From the NCBI GenBank assembly GCA_014526335.1, contig JACTAT010000004.1:1670002-1734001 (forward strand): a stretch of DNA of 64,000 nt, in the 5' to 3' direction. Every line of letters starts with the position of its first letter. Position 1 is the stretch's first letter. The translations under genes were made by a program, and so were the position numbers. The notes beneath the pieces were generated by a model. That model was not told the DNA's origin. It ran no database searches and saw nothing but the letters and a program-made list of their open reading frames with translations. This stretch comes from Chrysaora quinquecirrha. Lineage: Eukaryota > Cnidaria > Scyphozoa > Semaeostomeae > Pelagiidae. Shown here piece by piece: positions 51,876 through 63,401 of the stretch.

Positions 51876-52619
51876 TTAAATTTACTTTCAATTTATTTCT
51901 GTCCTTTTTGTGTTGGAAATGTTTTCAAAAGTCCGAGGAGATGTCTGGGAACTAAAATTTGTTTTGGGTATAATTTTGTAGTTTGTTTTTGACATTATTT
52001 TTTAACGTGTTTTGTTGTTCCCTTCTATGAATATTAGGACCACCTGGAGATTATCCTCTACTAAGAAATATGGCAGTCCCCTCAAAGGCAATTTTTTGGT
52101 GTTTTTGTTTTTGTGATTTAAATATTTTACAATTTTTTCTAATAACAAAAAGTCACTTTGACAAAACAAGAAGGCTTTTTGGAATGACTCAAATCTTTAG
52201 ATCTATTTTTACTCATATCTTTTCAATTATAAATTTATTTTCAATTTATCTCTCAACACTGACACTAACTTTCATGTTCATTTGGATTTTATTTTCATTT
52301 TCATTTCATCTTTCATTTAATTTAAAGTTTTATTGTAGCTGAAGAATTGAGAATTATATTAAATTATTTTAAATTATAAATTATATTAAATTTCAATTTT
52401 ATTAATATTTACATTAAGGCCAATACCATTAGGTATACCAACGGGGGGTCCAAATCAATGTCAGCAATTAATAAACGTAGTTTCATCCTATCACAAGTGA
52501 AATTGTTTCTTCAAAAATTAACAAATAGGGGGGTCCTACTAAGGCCCTGCGGGTGGGGGAAAACTCAAAATTAATAAACCGGAGGAAGTTTATTTGGCAT
52601 CTAAGAGTATGAAGATGAA

Positions 52620-53095
52620 TTAAGATGATGATAAAGTTTGACATTGGCATTATTGCATGTGGCGATAAAGAACAACCTAAACATTAAGTTCAAGTTTCAA
52701 CGTTATTTCAGATTTACATCAAGATTAACATCAAGGTTCAGATAAAGACTCATTTCAAAATGAACTTTAAGTTTAATTTCAAAAATGAAATACTGATACT
52801 TAGACCAAGACTAACAAAGACTAAGACTAATATTAAGATGGAGTTCAACATTAACTAAGACTAAGATTAAGATTAACCTTAAGATTAAGGTTAGAATTAA
52901 GATTCAGATTTAGATTCAGATTTAGATTCAGATACAGATTCAGATTCAGATTAAGATTAAGATTAACATTTAGATTAACATTAAGGTTAACATTCCAATT
53001 CAGGTAGAAGTTAAGATTAAGATTCCATTTAACTTGAAGACTAATATTAAGACTAGACTAACATTAAGATTGAGATCAAGATTTTGATTAACAGA
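52620..53095 (+). repeat. Imperfect AAGATTAAGATTAAC simple repeat
   Basis: About 470 bp of ATTAAGATTAAGATTAACAT, TTCAGATTTAGATTCAGAT and ACTAAGACTAATATTAAGA words, all variants of a 6-bp A/G-rich unit, near the 3' end of Helitron A. Confidence 0.7.
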
Positions 53096-53471
53096 AAATA
53101 TAGCCACCTCAATGCACAGTGTCTTTTAGGTCGAAGCTCTTATTGGCGGAGTTCATCAGAGGCGGTGGTCCTCATGAGGCGGTGGTCTTACACGGGCAAG
53201 AGCTAGTCTCTCTATACTAAAATGGTAAGTGCCATGGCAACCGATTTTGTAAGAGTTGCTCCGCCGACGTGGTGAGTGGCAGGACTCTCCCTCTTTTTCG
53301 CTGCTCTGCCGACCGTGGGGTAGGCGTGTCATCACCCTTTCGCTTTTTGCAAACTTCTCTCCCTTCTGGGGTAACTGGGGCTAACCCTTCTTTGAAGTGC
53401 GTCATTGGTGCCTGTTTTAACCATCGCCCGATTGTTTTCTGTAGGAGGATTACCACTAAGTCGCAACAAGG

Positions 53472-53546
53472 CCCTGTAGCCCGGTCGGTAAAGCGGCGTG
53501 TCTCGTGAGCTGAGATGCGGAGTTGGGAGTTCGACTCCCCTCAGGG
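53472..53546 (+). other. tRNA-like module 1 in Helitron B
   Basis: CCCTG pairs with the closing CAGGG; A-box-like TAGCCCGGTCGG and B box GAGTTCGACTC with a perfect GGGAG/CTCCC T-stem are present. The anticodon arm does not fold cleanly, so it is more likely tRNA-derived than a working tRNA gene. Confidence 0.5.
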
Positions 53547-53748
53547 GAAAAATCTTTTCCTTTCGAATTTTTTTATTTCGGTTATTTTCCTGTTAAAAAT
53601 GTTTTCAAAAGGCCGAGGAGACGTCTGGTAACTAAAATTTGCTTTCGCTGTAATTTTTAAGTTCGTTAGACATAATTTTTTATCGTGTTTTGTTTTTCCC
53701 TTCCATGAATATTAGGACCACTAGGAGATTGTTGCACACTAAGCAAAC

Positions 53749-53818
53749 GGCTGTGTAGCCGAGGGGTAAAATGCTCGCTTGCTAACCAGGGAGACCGGAG
53801 TTCAAGTCCCCTCCAGGG
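53749..53818 (+). other. tRNA-like module 2 in Helitron B
   Basis: A box TAGCCGAGGGG and B box AGTTCAAGTCC are well spaced; the loop TTGCTAA would read anticodon GCT. The acceptor arms (GGCTGTG and TCCAGGG) do not pair, so it is a tRNA relic. It occupies the same position relative to the downstream AT-rich unit as module 1. Confidence 0.5.
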
Positions 53819-54747
53819 AAATATTTTTGGTGTTTTTGTTTTTGCGATCTAAATATTTTACAATTTTTTTTAATATCTAAATGTCACTTTCACACAACAA
53901 GAAGGCTTTTTGGAATGACTAAAATCTTTAGATCTATTTTTACTCATATCTTTTCAATTATAAATTTACTTTCAATTTATTTCTGTCGTTTTTGTGTTGG
54001 AAATGTTTTCAAAAGTCCGAGGACATGTCTGGGAACTAAAATTTGCTTTGGGTATAATTTTTTAGTTTGTTTTTGACATTATTTTTTAACGTGTTTTGTT
54101 GTTCCCTTCTATGAATATTAGGACCACCTGGAGATTATCCTCTACTAAGAAATATGGCAGTCCCCTCAAAGGCAATTTTCTGGTTTTTTTGTTTTTGTGA
54201 TTTAAATATTTTACAATTTTTTCTAATAACAAAAAGTCACTTTGACAAAACAAGAAGGCTTTTTGGAATGACTCAGATCTTTAGATCTATTTTTACTCGT
54301 ATCTTTTCAATTATAAATTTATTTTCAATTTATCTCTCAACACTGACACTAACTTTCATGTTCATTTGGATTTTATTTTCATTATTTTCATTATAACAGA
54401 AAATATAGCCACCTCAATGCACAGTGTCTTTTAGGTCGAAGCTCTTATTGGCGGAGTTCATCAGAGGCGGTGGTCCTCATGAGGCGGTGGTCTTACACGG
54501 GCAAGAGCTAGTATATACTAAAGTAGTAAGGGGATTATGACACCATTTTGTCACGCGAACTCCTCTCTTACCGTAGAAGCTACGGTGCTGGCGCTTGCAC
54601 CTCAAGTTGCCGCCTGTGGGGTAGGCGTAGAGTTTGATGTCATTTTTTGCAAACGTGCTCCCGTTTCTAGGGTAATTGGGGCTCACCCTTCTTTGATCTA
54701 GAATTTCGTGCCATGAAGAACAATGGGTCTGTTGTTTTCACAGCGGG

Positions 54748-55712
54748 AATAATCCCCTTTCCTAATCCCTACTCCAATACTGAAAGACAGGGCATTAGTT
54801 CTGTTTTTTACAATCAGCTTTAGCGAAAAAGTCCTTTAGCTATTAGTATTATTCTTTTGCTTGGTTGTGTATAATTTCTGTTCGTTTTACGATATTCAAA
54901 GGAGAAAATTCTTGGTTTTTTCTTTGAACGAACACATTCAGGGACCCTTTCCTTAACCCTTCCCCAGGACTGAAAGGCAGGGCAATAGTTCTGTTTACAG
55001 TCAGCTTTAGCGAAAAATTCTTTTACTATTCGTATCATTCGTGTAGCTTGGTTGTGTATAATTTCTGTTTGTTTTTTCTGTTTTCAAAGGAATACATTCT
55101 TGGTTTTTTTTGAAAGAACACATTCGGGGGTTTGGGCAACAGCTCTGCTTATGAAAATAGTAAAGGCAAAACATGCCCTCATGGCCAAAGGCTACAATTG
55201 TTCTGTTCATTAAGACGAAAAGACAAGCAGAACAGAATGCTCGAATTCATATATCCACATTGCATGTCGATCTCACATCACATTGCAATTACTAATTTTA
55301 CTTTTGCCCGTTTGACACTTCCCTACATTTGGCTTGCTACAGAATTCACGACTTGCTTCGCTGCACGAAACTTTGACATTTCTGTACATTTGGATTCCCT
55401 TTCCTAATCCCTCCTCTACAACTGAAAGGCAGGGCAATACATTGCAATTACAAATATTACTTATGCCCCCCCTTTTTTTCGATATTCGAAGAAACAATTC
55501 TTGGTTCGTTTTTTTTGAACGAACACTTTCGGGGACCCTTTCTTTATCCCTTCTCCGGGACAGAAAGGCAGGGCAATAGTTCTGTTAACAGTCAGCCTAG
55601 GCGAACAAATTCGTCAACTGTTCGTATAGCTTGGTTGTGTATAATTTCTGTTTGTTTTCTCGATATTCGAAGGAAAAAAATCTTAGTTTGTTTCTTTGAA
55701 CGAAAACATCCT
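54748..55712 (+). repeat. Tandem repeat of about 190 bp inside Helitron C
   Basis: Four diverged units share CTGAAAGGCAGGGCAATAGT, TCTGTTnACAGTCAGCnTnG, CTTGGTTGTGTATAATTTCT and TTGAACGAACACnTTCnGGG, centred at about 54785, 54977, 55427 and 55565. The third is incomplete and separated by unrelated sequence. Confidence 0.7.
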
Positions 55713-55903
55713 GCTACAGTGAGTGGGTGCACCCCATGATGCCCCTGCCAGATCAGTATTTCTGACATTCCTACTGGTCACAGAGCAGCTAATACGAAGG
55801 TTTCCTCTACATCAACAGCACTTTCCAGCGTCGCACATTTACCGGTGCCATGTCACCTCATTGTCACTAATCTCCCTTCCATACGAAGGTCTCTTGAAAA
55901 GTA

Positions 55904-56512
55904 CAGGGTGGCCCAAAAAAAGAGACCCCCTTAGGTAAATAGTTTCTGAATACATTTTCCCAAGGAGTAATTTTAATAAATTTATACACGGCAATATTTA
56001 AGTCAAGTGCGCTATCGTGTAGAAATATGTTAGTGATAAGAGCTTCCATCTCGGCACAATGGGAAATGAAATTCATGATGTCCAAAACCAGCTGTTTATA
56101 TTCCATCATTGCGTACTGTACTGCAATCGTTCGTGAAGGCGAATAATTATCCCAGAGTAAAATTGTCTCGACCATTAATGTATGGTCAGTCATATTAGAG
56201 AAGTGTATTGAGCAGGATTGAAGACACTTTGAATATTATTTCACTGAAAGAATGAGTTATTGATTTTTCTGTTTTGTTGCGTAAGGATTACGTAAGAGTA
56301 TAAAGTTGCATATTTTGTTACAGTACGTTTTTGGACTGTAAAGTTTTAAAGTCAATTTATTCAGAGATACTAACCCATATCCTCATGATATTTACATGAT
56401 ATATCTCACTTAAGTTGAATATCATGTAATATTAATTTCATGAAATTCCAACTTACGAATAAATTATTTATAAATTATTTAGTTAGGGGGTCCCTTTTTT
56501 TGGGCCACCCTG
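55904..56512. mobile_element. Tc1/mariner-type MITE in Helitron C
   Basis: TIR CAGGGTGGCCCAAAAAAA at both ends in inverted orientation, continuing GACCCCCTnA. TA flanks both ends (55902-55903 and 56513-56514). The 609-bp interior contains a minus-strand open frame of 108 codons with no DDE/D motif that I can see. Confidence 0.85.
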
Positions 56513-57033
56513 TAGTATCGTTACGGTCACTAACAGTGCCTTCTACCTGCCATGTATAGAACGTAAAAGGACTGCGTCCGTCCATGATTCACGGACACCA
56601 ACGTCCTTCTCCACTTAAAGCACTGTAAACGCTAAAGCTTCATTCCACTTCAAGACTAAGCCATTCGTGCAGACAGTCATTGAAGCTAAGTTAAGACTAA
56701 CCAGTCTAAAAGCTTCAAACAGTTGATGCAATACCTCGGTGATACAATACTTCCCAAACCATGTATACAATCAAACTCAATTTCCCGTCTACATTCACGT
56801 CCACTTCGTATAACAGTGGGGCTTTCTTCTACGCTAAGGGCAACATGAGACACCACTGAAACTGTTTTGCCTCATACGTTTCTAGCAGTGATCGTGTCCT
56901 CTCATCAAATTGATTTGTAATTTACAATGACCCCGTTCAGAAACAACCCTTCCAAGGCGGGGGTCCAAAGTGACCCGCGGAGCGCAAAAGCCCGACCCGA
57001 GGCGCGCGCAGCGCGCCTCGGGGCAAGGGCTAG

Positions 57034-58319
57034 TCTTTTCTGAAGTTCGAGATTTTTCAAGTTGTCAATCTCTCGTCGGAAAAGTCTGCTCTGCTGGTTG
57101 AGCTTACCAAGCAACACTGTGCATTCTTTTTGCAAGCAATTTTGTTTCAAGGAGATCAAATTTTTGGCAATAGTCGATGAATACAGCAAGTTCCTCCATA
57201 CACTTTACAACTATATACGCGGGAAGCCTTTGGAATTTCATGTGAACATCCGCCCCTGTACTCATGTGTCCCTCCACCACTGTACTGATGATGTCATGCT
57301 GCAGAGCACAGCTATACCATTGCTGTAGTGAACAGCCGGCCACCGCTGTTCTTCACATACGTTGTGGGCTGCTTGCAATACTGTAAATCTCAGTTACCTA
57401 ATTGTATACTGGGAGGTGTTCCGAATAAAGGAACCCGCTCTAGAAATTGTTGCTATTGGCGAACCGTAGCTTTAAAACCAATAAAATTTTGTCATATTAC
57501 TTACTGTGTAAACACACTCTTGTGAGTAAAAGGATGAGTTTTCATATTCCATTTTCACAAAAATATGCCGTAATAAATTGCATTGATAAATAATACATGC
57601 GGACAAACCTTTATGCACATTTCAAGCAATTGAAGTTTTTCTGTCGCTGGGATAAGTTTACGCAAGGGTTTATTGATAAAACCATTGGTTAGTTCAGACC
57701 AGGGGTTTGAAAGATGATTGATTTAGATGGACAAAACTGTTAAAAAATTGTTTATGGCGAGCTGTGCCTATTTGAAGTACACATTTGACGGTTCTTAGTG
57801 TTTACTAAAAAAAATACTGCGTAAGAACTTTTTGTTTTTTTTCCTAGGGTTATTCATGAAGTAAACAAGCAGGTGGAAGAATATATGAAGAAAGCGATGC
57901 AATAAATAAAAAAGAAGCGAGGGATAAAAACAGCAAGTTATGTTAAAGGCAGAATGTTTTCGCTAGAACAGGAAATGAAATATTCAAGATTATGAAGAGG
58001 TAGAGAAGTTAGTGCAAAGGGGACCCGACATACTTGAAGTTTTCTACTCTAACGTTAGCTGACTGTAAAAACGAAACAGTATAATAGACATAGTTAAAGA
58101 AATGAAACCGACACATTTGTGTGCATACCTGCAAGATAGATCGTCAGAAGCTCAGAAGGGTACGAAGCATACACACCCGTTGAATAGAAGTGAAAGGGGT
58201 GGATTGTTCAGTTCATTTGTTCATTTCTAATTAGAAATAAACTTAACAACATTTTTCAAATAGTTTAAACAGAGCAAGAAACAGGGTAATGACGAAAATG
58301 ATCTAGTGCAGAATAAACG
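57034..58319. other. Intergenic, no gene seen
   Basis: 57060-57340 is open in several frames without recognisable similarity. GCGGGAAGCCTTTGGAATTT at about 57219 recurs at about 7459, which suggests an uncharacterised repeat at both places. 57350-58319 is AT-rich with no feature. Confidence 0.35.
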
Positions 58320-58705
58320 ACAACAGAGTCAAAATAAAGTTAGGGCTTATTCATGCACCTCAGGAAAGTTGAATTGACAAAGAGATTGCAAAGATGTGTC
58401 AAAAAATTAGCAAGTGCACTGAAGAAGGAGAAAATTAAGACGAAAGTGTTATTATTAGTTGGCGATTTTTGCTGCAAGGTAGGCAACAAAAGGGGGTAAA
58501 AATGCTATTAAAAATGGAGAAAGATAAAAAAGTGACAATAGTAAATGGAGCAGAAATAGAAATGTATGCACCCTGTGTGCAGGACTTTAGACGAGATTAC
58601 CTATCTGTAAAATACATGGTAATTACAAAGGAAAAATCAAAAGTATTAAAACAAATGACAGAAGCAGGGAGCCGAGCGAGGGTAAGCAAGTTATTGAAGC
58701 AATCG
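58320..58705 (+). pseudogene. LINE endonuclease-domain relic
   Basis: Frameshifted plus-strand pieces resemble the APE-type endonuclease of non-LTR retrotransposons: a helix-like KEIAKMCQKISKCTEEGE piece, then TKVLLLVGDFCCKVGN (family G-D-F-N-x-x-x-G), then KMLLKMEKDKKVTIVNGAEI and YLSVKYMVITKE (family S-x-I-D-Y-x-x-x). The catalytic Asn of GDFN is Cys here. Frameshift near 58480 and stops upstream show it is dead. Confidence 0.6.
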
Positions 58706-58881
58706 TGACAAAAGTGTTAATGATCTTGATGATCCTCATACCTTCCCTAATGATGGAGGCGCTGCGAAGGACAAACAAGCGCACGTGGCCAAGATGGACG
58801 CGTGCACATGCGCACACGTGGGGATGGGGAATCTGAAGAACTGTGAAAAACTTACATGTGATATGTGAATCCAAGGCAGCA

Positions 58882-61800
58882 ATGGAGGACGAGGGGAATC
58901 TAATGGCTGTGAGAGTAGAAGAAATTCTCGAAAAGGCAGAAGCAAAGGAAAATTTGAGAAGTAAACCAACTGAAGTATCAAAAGAAGTAGACCCAGAATA
59001 TGACCTTGGAAATCTTCTTTTAATCGATCAGCAACCTCTAAATCTATCTCTACTGAAGTAAGTACGTACATAGACAAAGCCGGGTTAAGTTTAGTAGGCC
59101 TAAAAGTAAATGTTATCAGTTCGCATTCATTGGCCTAATAGAATGATAAAACAAGTTTGTTTGGGTGAGTAGCTGTCTGCTCACCATGTCCGAAAAGACA
59201 ACCTGACCTCCAAATTACATATTATCTGCATGCACAATAAATACAATGAAATACAAAGGAATATGTCGGAACAATTCAAAGATAAATCTTGATTTTTTTA
59301 TTGATCAATGACATGTGAATATTGTTCATCACAAAAAAATATTTATTACAAATATAATAGCGATTGCTGATCATTTAAACTATGTGAATGAACACGGCAA
59401 CACAATAACATGGGTTGCTTTATTCACTTGCACCTTTGCTATTTTTTAATGATAAAGTGAATGAATTTTTCACCCTTTTGAAAGTTTCCATACTGTGAAT
59501 TTGGCAAGTTTTGTTATTCAAATTTTTTTCGAATAAGGAATTTGGGAAAATTTATCGCACAAAAAAATATTTAGCAGAAACTGTAGCCTGATAAAGTAAG
59601 AAAAAGACAATTTTGTCTTGAATTTTCAGGAATTATGCATGCAGTAGAATTTGCAGCCTACCAATTCAAATAAGGTGTGGGGGGGGGGGGGAGTTCAAAG
59701 CTGAACATGTCAAATGCTTCACCCCTGAAAATCTGGCATGCACGCCTGAAATTTTTCCTTCTATGCATGAGATCTTGTCTCTTGTTCTGCCATGCTCTGC
59801 AGACTGGGTATGCAATTGAGAGACAACAATGTGGAATAAACATAAGTTAACTCAACACAATCGAGTTATTTTTCCTTCAAATCTAACTAAACATGCTGTT
59901 TTGTTCAATCACTCAGACTTGTTCTGTCTTTCTAGTGCAAACAAAAGTATTTATCTTGGAGAACTTGCAAGGGAAAACACGCAGCTTTTGTTTAATGAAA
60001 TATGGCAGGTAACTCAAACTTCAAATTAATGATTTAAATCTTCTTTTGAGCAAAAATTTAACAGTAAACACCGGCTGAAATTATTTTGCATTTTTTCATA
60101 GTAGTATCAAATTATCTTATTTCAGCTTCCTATTAAAAGAATGGAAGATGCTATTTTGGCAAAGGTATGATGCTAAGTGAATCTTAACTGAATTTTTATG
60201 TAGCCTGTGTTGTGATCTCCTCACATGTTCTCTTAAATCATTCAGCCTGTACCCAAATGCCCTACAGCCTGATAAGCTAGCAAAATGTGATTTTTTTAAA
60301 TTATCAACTTGATTTTGGGGAAAATTCAATGGGCCTTTGCAAAATTTCACATGCTCTTAAATCAATTCTTCATAGCAACAATGTAATAAAAAGACCATAC
60401 TGTTGCCCTTTATTACTCGGATGTTTTGGTCTTTATTGAGGGTTACTGTTTTGAGAATCACATTTATTAACTGCAAGAGCTGAACTGCAGTGAGCCAATG
60501 TATACTCGATTACTACCTTGAGGGAATTAATTTTCGCAGTTTTCGCGGATTTTGGTCATTTCTGCAAAATTTGCTCCTGCGAAACTCCCAGAATATGATT
60601 TTCTGGATATAAATTCCTCTGAAGTTTCCAAATGCCGATTCCATTCTTTTGTGCTTCATAGATAGACAGCCTTCTGTCCATTAAAATGTTTGTCAAGACG
60701 CGAAACCCTTGTTCAACGGTAGAATTTGACCCACTCATAGTCATCAAAATTTCCCCCAGAGCACACACATTTGAAACTTGTTACAATTGTTATAACATGT
60801 ACCATTTCATGCCATGACTTCAATAAGTAAGATTTCATTTGTCTTTTGATATGTTATTCTCACATACACGCATTTTTTTTTATAAGGAAGTGCTTTATAA
60901 GGAAGGTAGTACTCGGACAGGCAAAAACTTAAGGAATTCCAGTACTGGATCGGAGACTATTAACCCTTTCACACCCGCCAACACGTTTTCGTGTTTTGAT
61001 CTGAATGTCCTTGACATCCGCCAACACGTTTTCGTGTTTTCCGGGTGCCTCCCATAAAAGGGCAGTAATCTAAATAAGGAATGACAGAATGGCTCTTTAT
61101 TGTATAGGAAACAATAGGGCACGCTTAGCTCTATCCGATTGGTTCATTTCTTCTATATGTTTCTATATGAAAAACTGGAGCAATACCTGTTCAAAGTTTG
61201 AAAGCTGTTTGTCTGTTATTTTCAGTGCGGAAGTAATGGCGGTTAGGCCACATCGTTCCTTCGAGTTTTAGAGCTTTGCTTTCAGTGACTTGGCAGTATT
61301 TACAAATAATTTGTTGATAAATTGAGGAAGAAATACAACTAGAGTTGGTGGAAATGTTTTTATTTGATTTTCGGATGAGAAAGAAGGATCTGAAACTTTA
61401 ATTTTGAATCTTGCTTGCAAGGCGCCTCAATGCCTGAATGCGGGAAAAGGAAAGAACAAATTTTTAGGACCTCTGCTGAAAAATTCGATAGAAGCGGACA
61501 AAAAGGAACTTTAGATCATAACAAATATTTCATTTGTAAACTTGAAAGCTTTCTGTATATTTTCTGTTTGGATTATTTTCAAATCAGAGTGCATTTTACT
61601 GTTGAAAACTGGATCTGAAATTAGTCAGTTTCATCCTTGTGGAATGCTCAGGGAATGCGGATTGCAGGAGTTGATGGCCTTAGGAGTGCGGATGTGAAAG
61701 GGTTAAGGAATCTGACTTTATTAAATATGACGAAGTCTTATAAAGCTGATCCTTTACATGTATAAAACGAGCAAGCAACACTCTTATTGTCAATGGTTTA

Positions 61801-63401
61801 ATTAGTATTCATTTCTATTCGTCTTCTGACACCTTCATGTCCCTTTATTCCCTTGTCCCTGGGTTTATTTTAAAAAAACAAGTATAAAAGTTAAGGAATT
61901 GTTAAGGAATTCTGAGTACTCAAATTTGGCTGTCAGTTAAGGAATTTTCAGTACTGAGCCTGAGCCGAACTTCCTTATAAAAAAATGCGTGTAAAACACA
62001 AATTTTGTCTAAATTCACCTCTGTCTTTCAATAATATGTCCAGTCTCTGCCAGCAGGGCATACATCACAAGTTTCAACCAGACATGATAAAATTGTTTCT
62101 TGAAAAACAAATTCAGCCCTACATGCAAGCACTTCAGCTTTTATTTTTAAAGATCATCATAACTAAAATGCAAACTTATCTTGTAGCTGCCTGATCCTTC
62201 AACAATAACCCCAAGAGAAAAGAAGGTAAGTCTTGTTGTTTACCATTTATCCAGACAAAGTATTTTGGGTTGTTCAAATATTTTGAAAAGAAACTGAAGT
62301 GAATTCAGATGATATAGTACTTAAATCTTTTCTCCTAGATTTCACTCTGACCCTGGATGTCTACCCAAATTCAGTCTGCCAAAAAATTGCCTTACACTTC
62401 TAATATTCAAAATATTAATACTAATCAAAATATATATTATATGTGATAGATTTTTCCACAAGTGACATACCACAATAGATGGGATTCAAACCTGGACTGC
62501 ATGACTAGAGAGGCAACAAAGGTTTCCACTGAGCTATGGAGCTCAATGAAATCGCCGAGTAACTCTCCAAGTCATACAGCCCAAGGCTCTCCTCCGGTTT
62601 GACTTTTATGTCTTGGCTATGTTGAGCCTTCTTCAGCACCATACATATTTGTATTTAATTGTCATGAATGGCGAACACATAGGATAGATTTTTCCACAAG
62701 TGGCATACCACAATAGATGGGATTCCAATGACGGGTGACATCACACAAACTCTATTATTTGCTCTACATTGATGACTTCTACTCAGGTGTATCTATCATA
62801 GGCTCTTCATATGACAATTTGCAATTTCATGTCATTTATTTATATGTGGTGTCCTGTTCTCATCAATAACTAACCAAATCTTTAAATTTTCAACAAAATT
62901 TTTCAGATCCCAAAACCAAAGCCACCCACGAAATGGGAAACATTTGCCAAGAAAAAGGTATGTATAGAATCTTGCTCAATTTTCCATAACACACACTTGT
63001 TCTCTAACTTTTTTTACCACTACTATACGTTTTTGAAAATTATTAGGAATGTTGTAGTGAATAGGGTGGAAGAAAAGCAAAGCCATCTGTGAGTTTTCAT
63101 AACATAATAACTAACAAGCTTCAGAAATAACTATTTACAAAATAAGTAAACTTGCCTACTTGACATGATTACATTCAACTTCACTTCATATCGTACTTTC
63201 AATCGATTGCCATCCTGCATTTTAAGAACACGTGTTGTGAGGGTGCCTGAGCCTGAAGATATAAGGAGGTTCTACCCTTTACAACAGGGAATTTATCAAA
63301 CTTACTTAGCCATCTTTTCTGTATCTTCCATTATTGATTAAAACTTGCAGGGCATCCAAAAGAAGAAAAGAGAACGAATGGTTTGGGATGAAGAAGCAAA
63401 G
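58882..63401 (+). CDS. RRS1: RRS1 ribosome biogenesis protein, 5' part (6 exons), runs off the right edge
   Basis: Exons: 58882-59057, 59936-60008, 60126-60164, 62187-62225, 62907-62957 and 63351-63401, all phase-compatible. RRS1 works in the nucleolus with RPF2 to load the 5S RNP onto pre-60S particles. Seen: VRVEEILEKAEAKE, VDPEYDLGNLLLIDQQPLN, ELARENTQLLFNEIWQ, LPIKRMEDAILAK, LPDPSTITPREKK, IPKPKPPTKWETFAKKK, GIQKKKRERMVWDEEAK, matching the family in order up to about residue 143. The next conserved block (W-x-x-R-x-G-Y) is not found before 64000, so further exons lie outside. An in-frame Met 13 codons upstream exists; the Met at 58882 fits the family N-terminus better. Human RRS1 is intronless, unlike this gene. 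Confidence 0.94.
60866..61993. mobile_element. MITE with TIR TACACGCATTTTTTT..TATAAGGAAGT in RRS1 intron 3
   Basis: Left end TACACGCATTTTTTTTTATA and GGAAGT; the reverse-complemented right end gives TACACGCATTTTTTTATAAG and GAAGT. Subterminal TTAAGGAATT and CAGTACT motifs are inverted on both sides. A piggyBac-type MITE is inserted inside. Confidence 0.75.
60964..61702. mobile_element. piggyBac-type MITE, TTAA target site, nested
   Basis: CCCTTTCACACCCGC at the left and the inverted GCGGATGTGAAAGGG at the right, flanked by TTAA on both sides (60960-60963 and 61703-61706), as expected for piggyBac. Near the left end the hairpin AACACGTTTTCGTGTT occurs twice (about 60979 and 61022), each preceded by CCGCC. 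Confidence 0.85.
62446..62728 (-). repeat. tRNA-derived SINE (second family) in RRS1 intron 4
   Basis: On the minus strand, CCATAGCTCAGTGGAAACC (A box TAGCTCAGTGG) is followed by a B box GGTTTGAATCC and then ATCTATTGTGGTATGTCACT. A 43-bp direct repeat (GATTTTTCCACAAGTG, then ATACCACAATAGATGGGATT) occurs at 62449-62490 and 62687-62728, so part of a second copy is attached. The body has GTGCTGAAGAAGGCTCAACA. Confidence 0.65.

Larger units (their letters stand above)
44382..53206 (+). mobile_element. Helitron-like unit A (8.8 kb, heavily nested)
   Basis: The 5' end reads TCTTCTCTCTAATATTAAAA TGG after an A; the 3' end reads ACACGGGCAAGAGCTAG, with CTAG followed by T, as required for Helitron A|T insertion. 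Its first 220 bp match unit B (53207-53430) and its 51880-52340 segment is nearly identical to 53967-54390. Between these lie a MITE, two copies of an unclassified element and a minisatellite. No Rep/helicase is encoded, so it is non-autonomous. Confidence 0.65.
53207..54511 (+). mobile_element. Helitron-like unit B (1.3 kb)
   Basis: Starts TCTCTCTATACTAAAATGG directly after the CTAG of unit A and ends GGGCAAGAGCTAG at 54511 followed by T. Just before the end is CCTCATGAGG, the likely 3' hairpin. Interior: two tRNA-like modules (53472-53546, 53749-53818), each followed by an AT-rich segment with TGTTTTCAAAAGnCCGAGGA and ATGAATATTAGGACCACnnG, i.e. a roughly 280-430 bp unit repeated three times. 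Confidence 0.75.
54512..57033 (+). mobile_element. Helitron-like unit C (2.5 kb)
   Basis: Begins TATATACTAAAGTAGTAAGG immediately after unit B. Ends with a GC hairpin (GAGGCGCGC, CA, GCGCGCCTC at about 56999-57018), then GGGGCAAGGGCTAG and T, a textbook Helitron 3' end. Contains tandem repeats (54748-55712) and a mariner-type MITE. No Rep/helicase gene. Confidence 0.8.

Noticed and set aside
53749..53818. Functional tRNA-Ser(GCT) gene
   Set aside because: A and B boxes are good but the acceptor stem does not pair and two T-stem pairs fail; treated as a tRNA-derived module.
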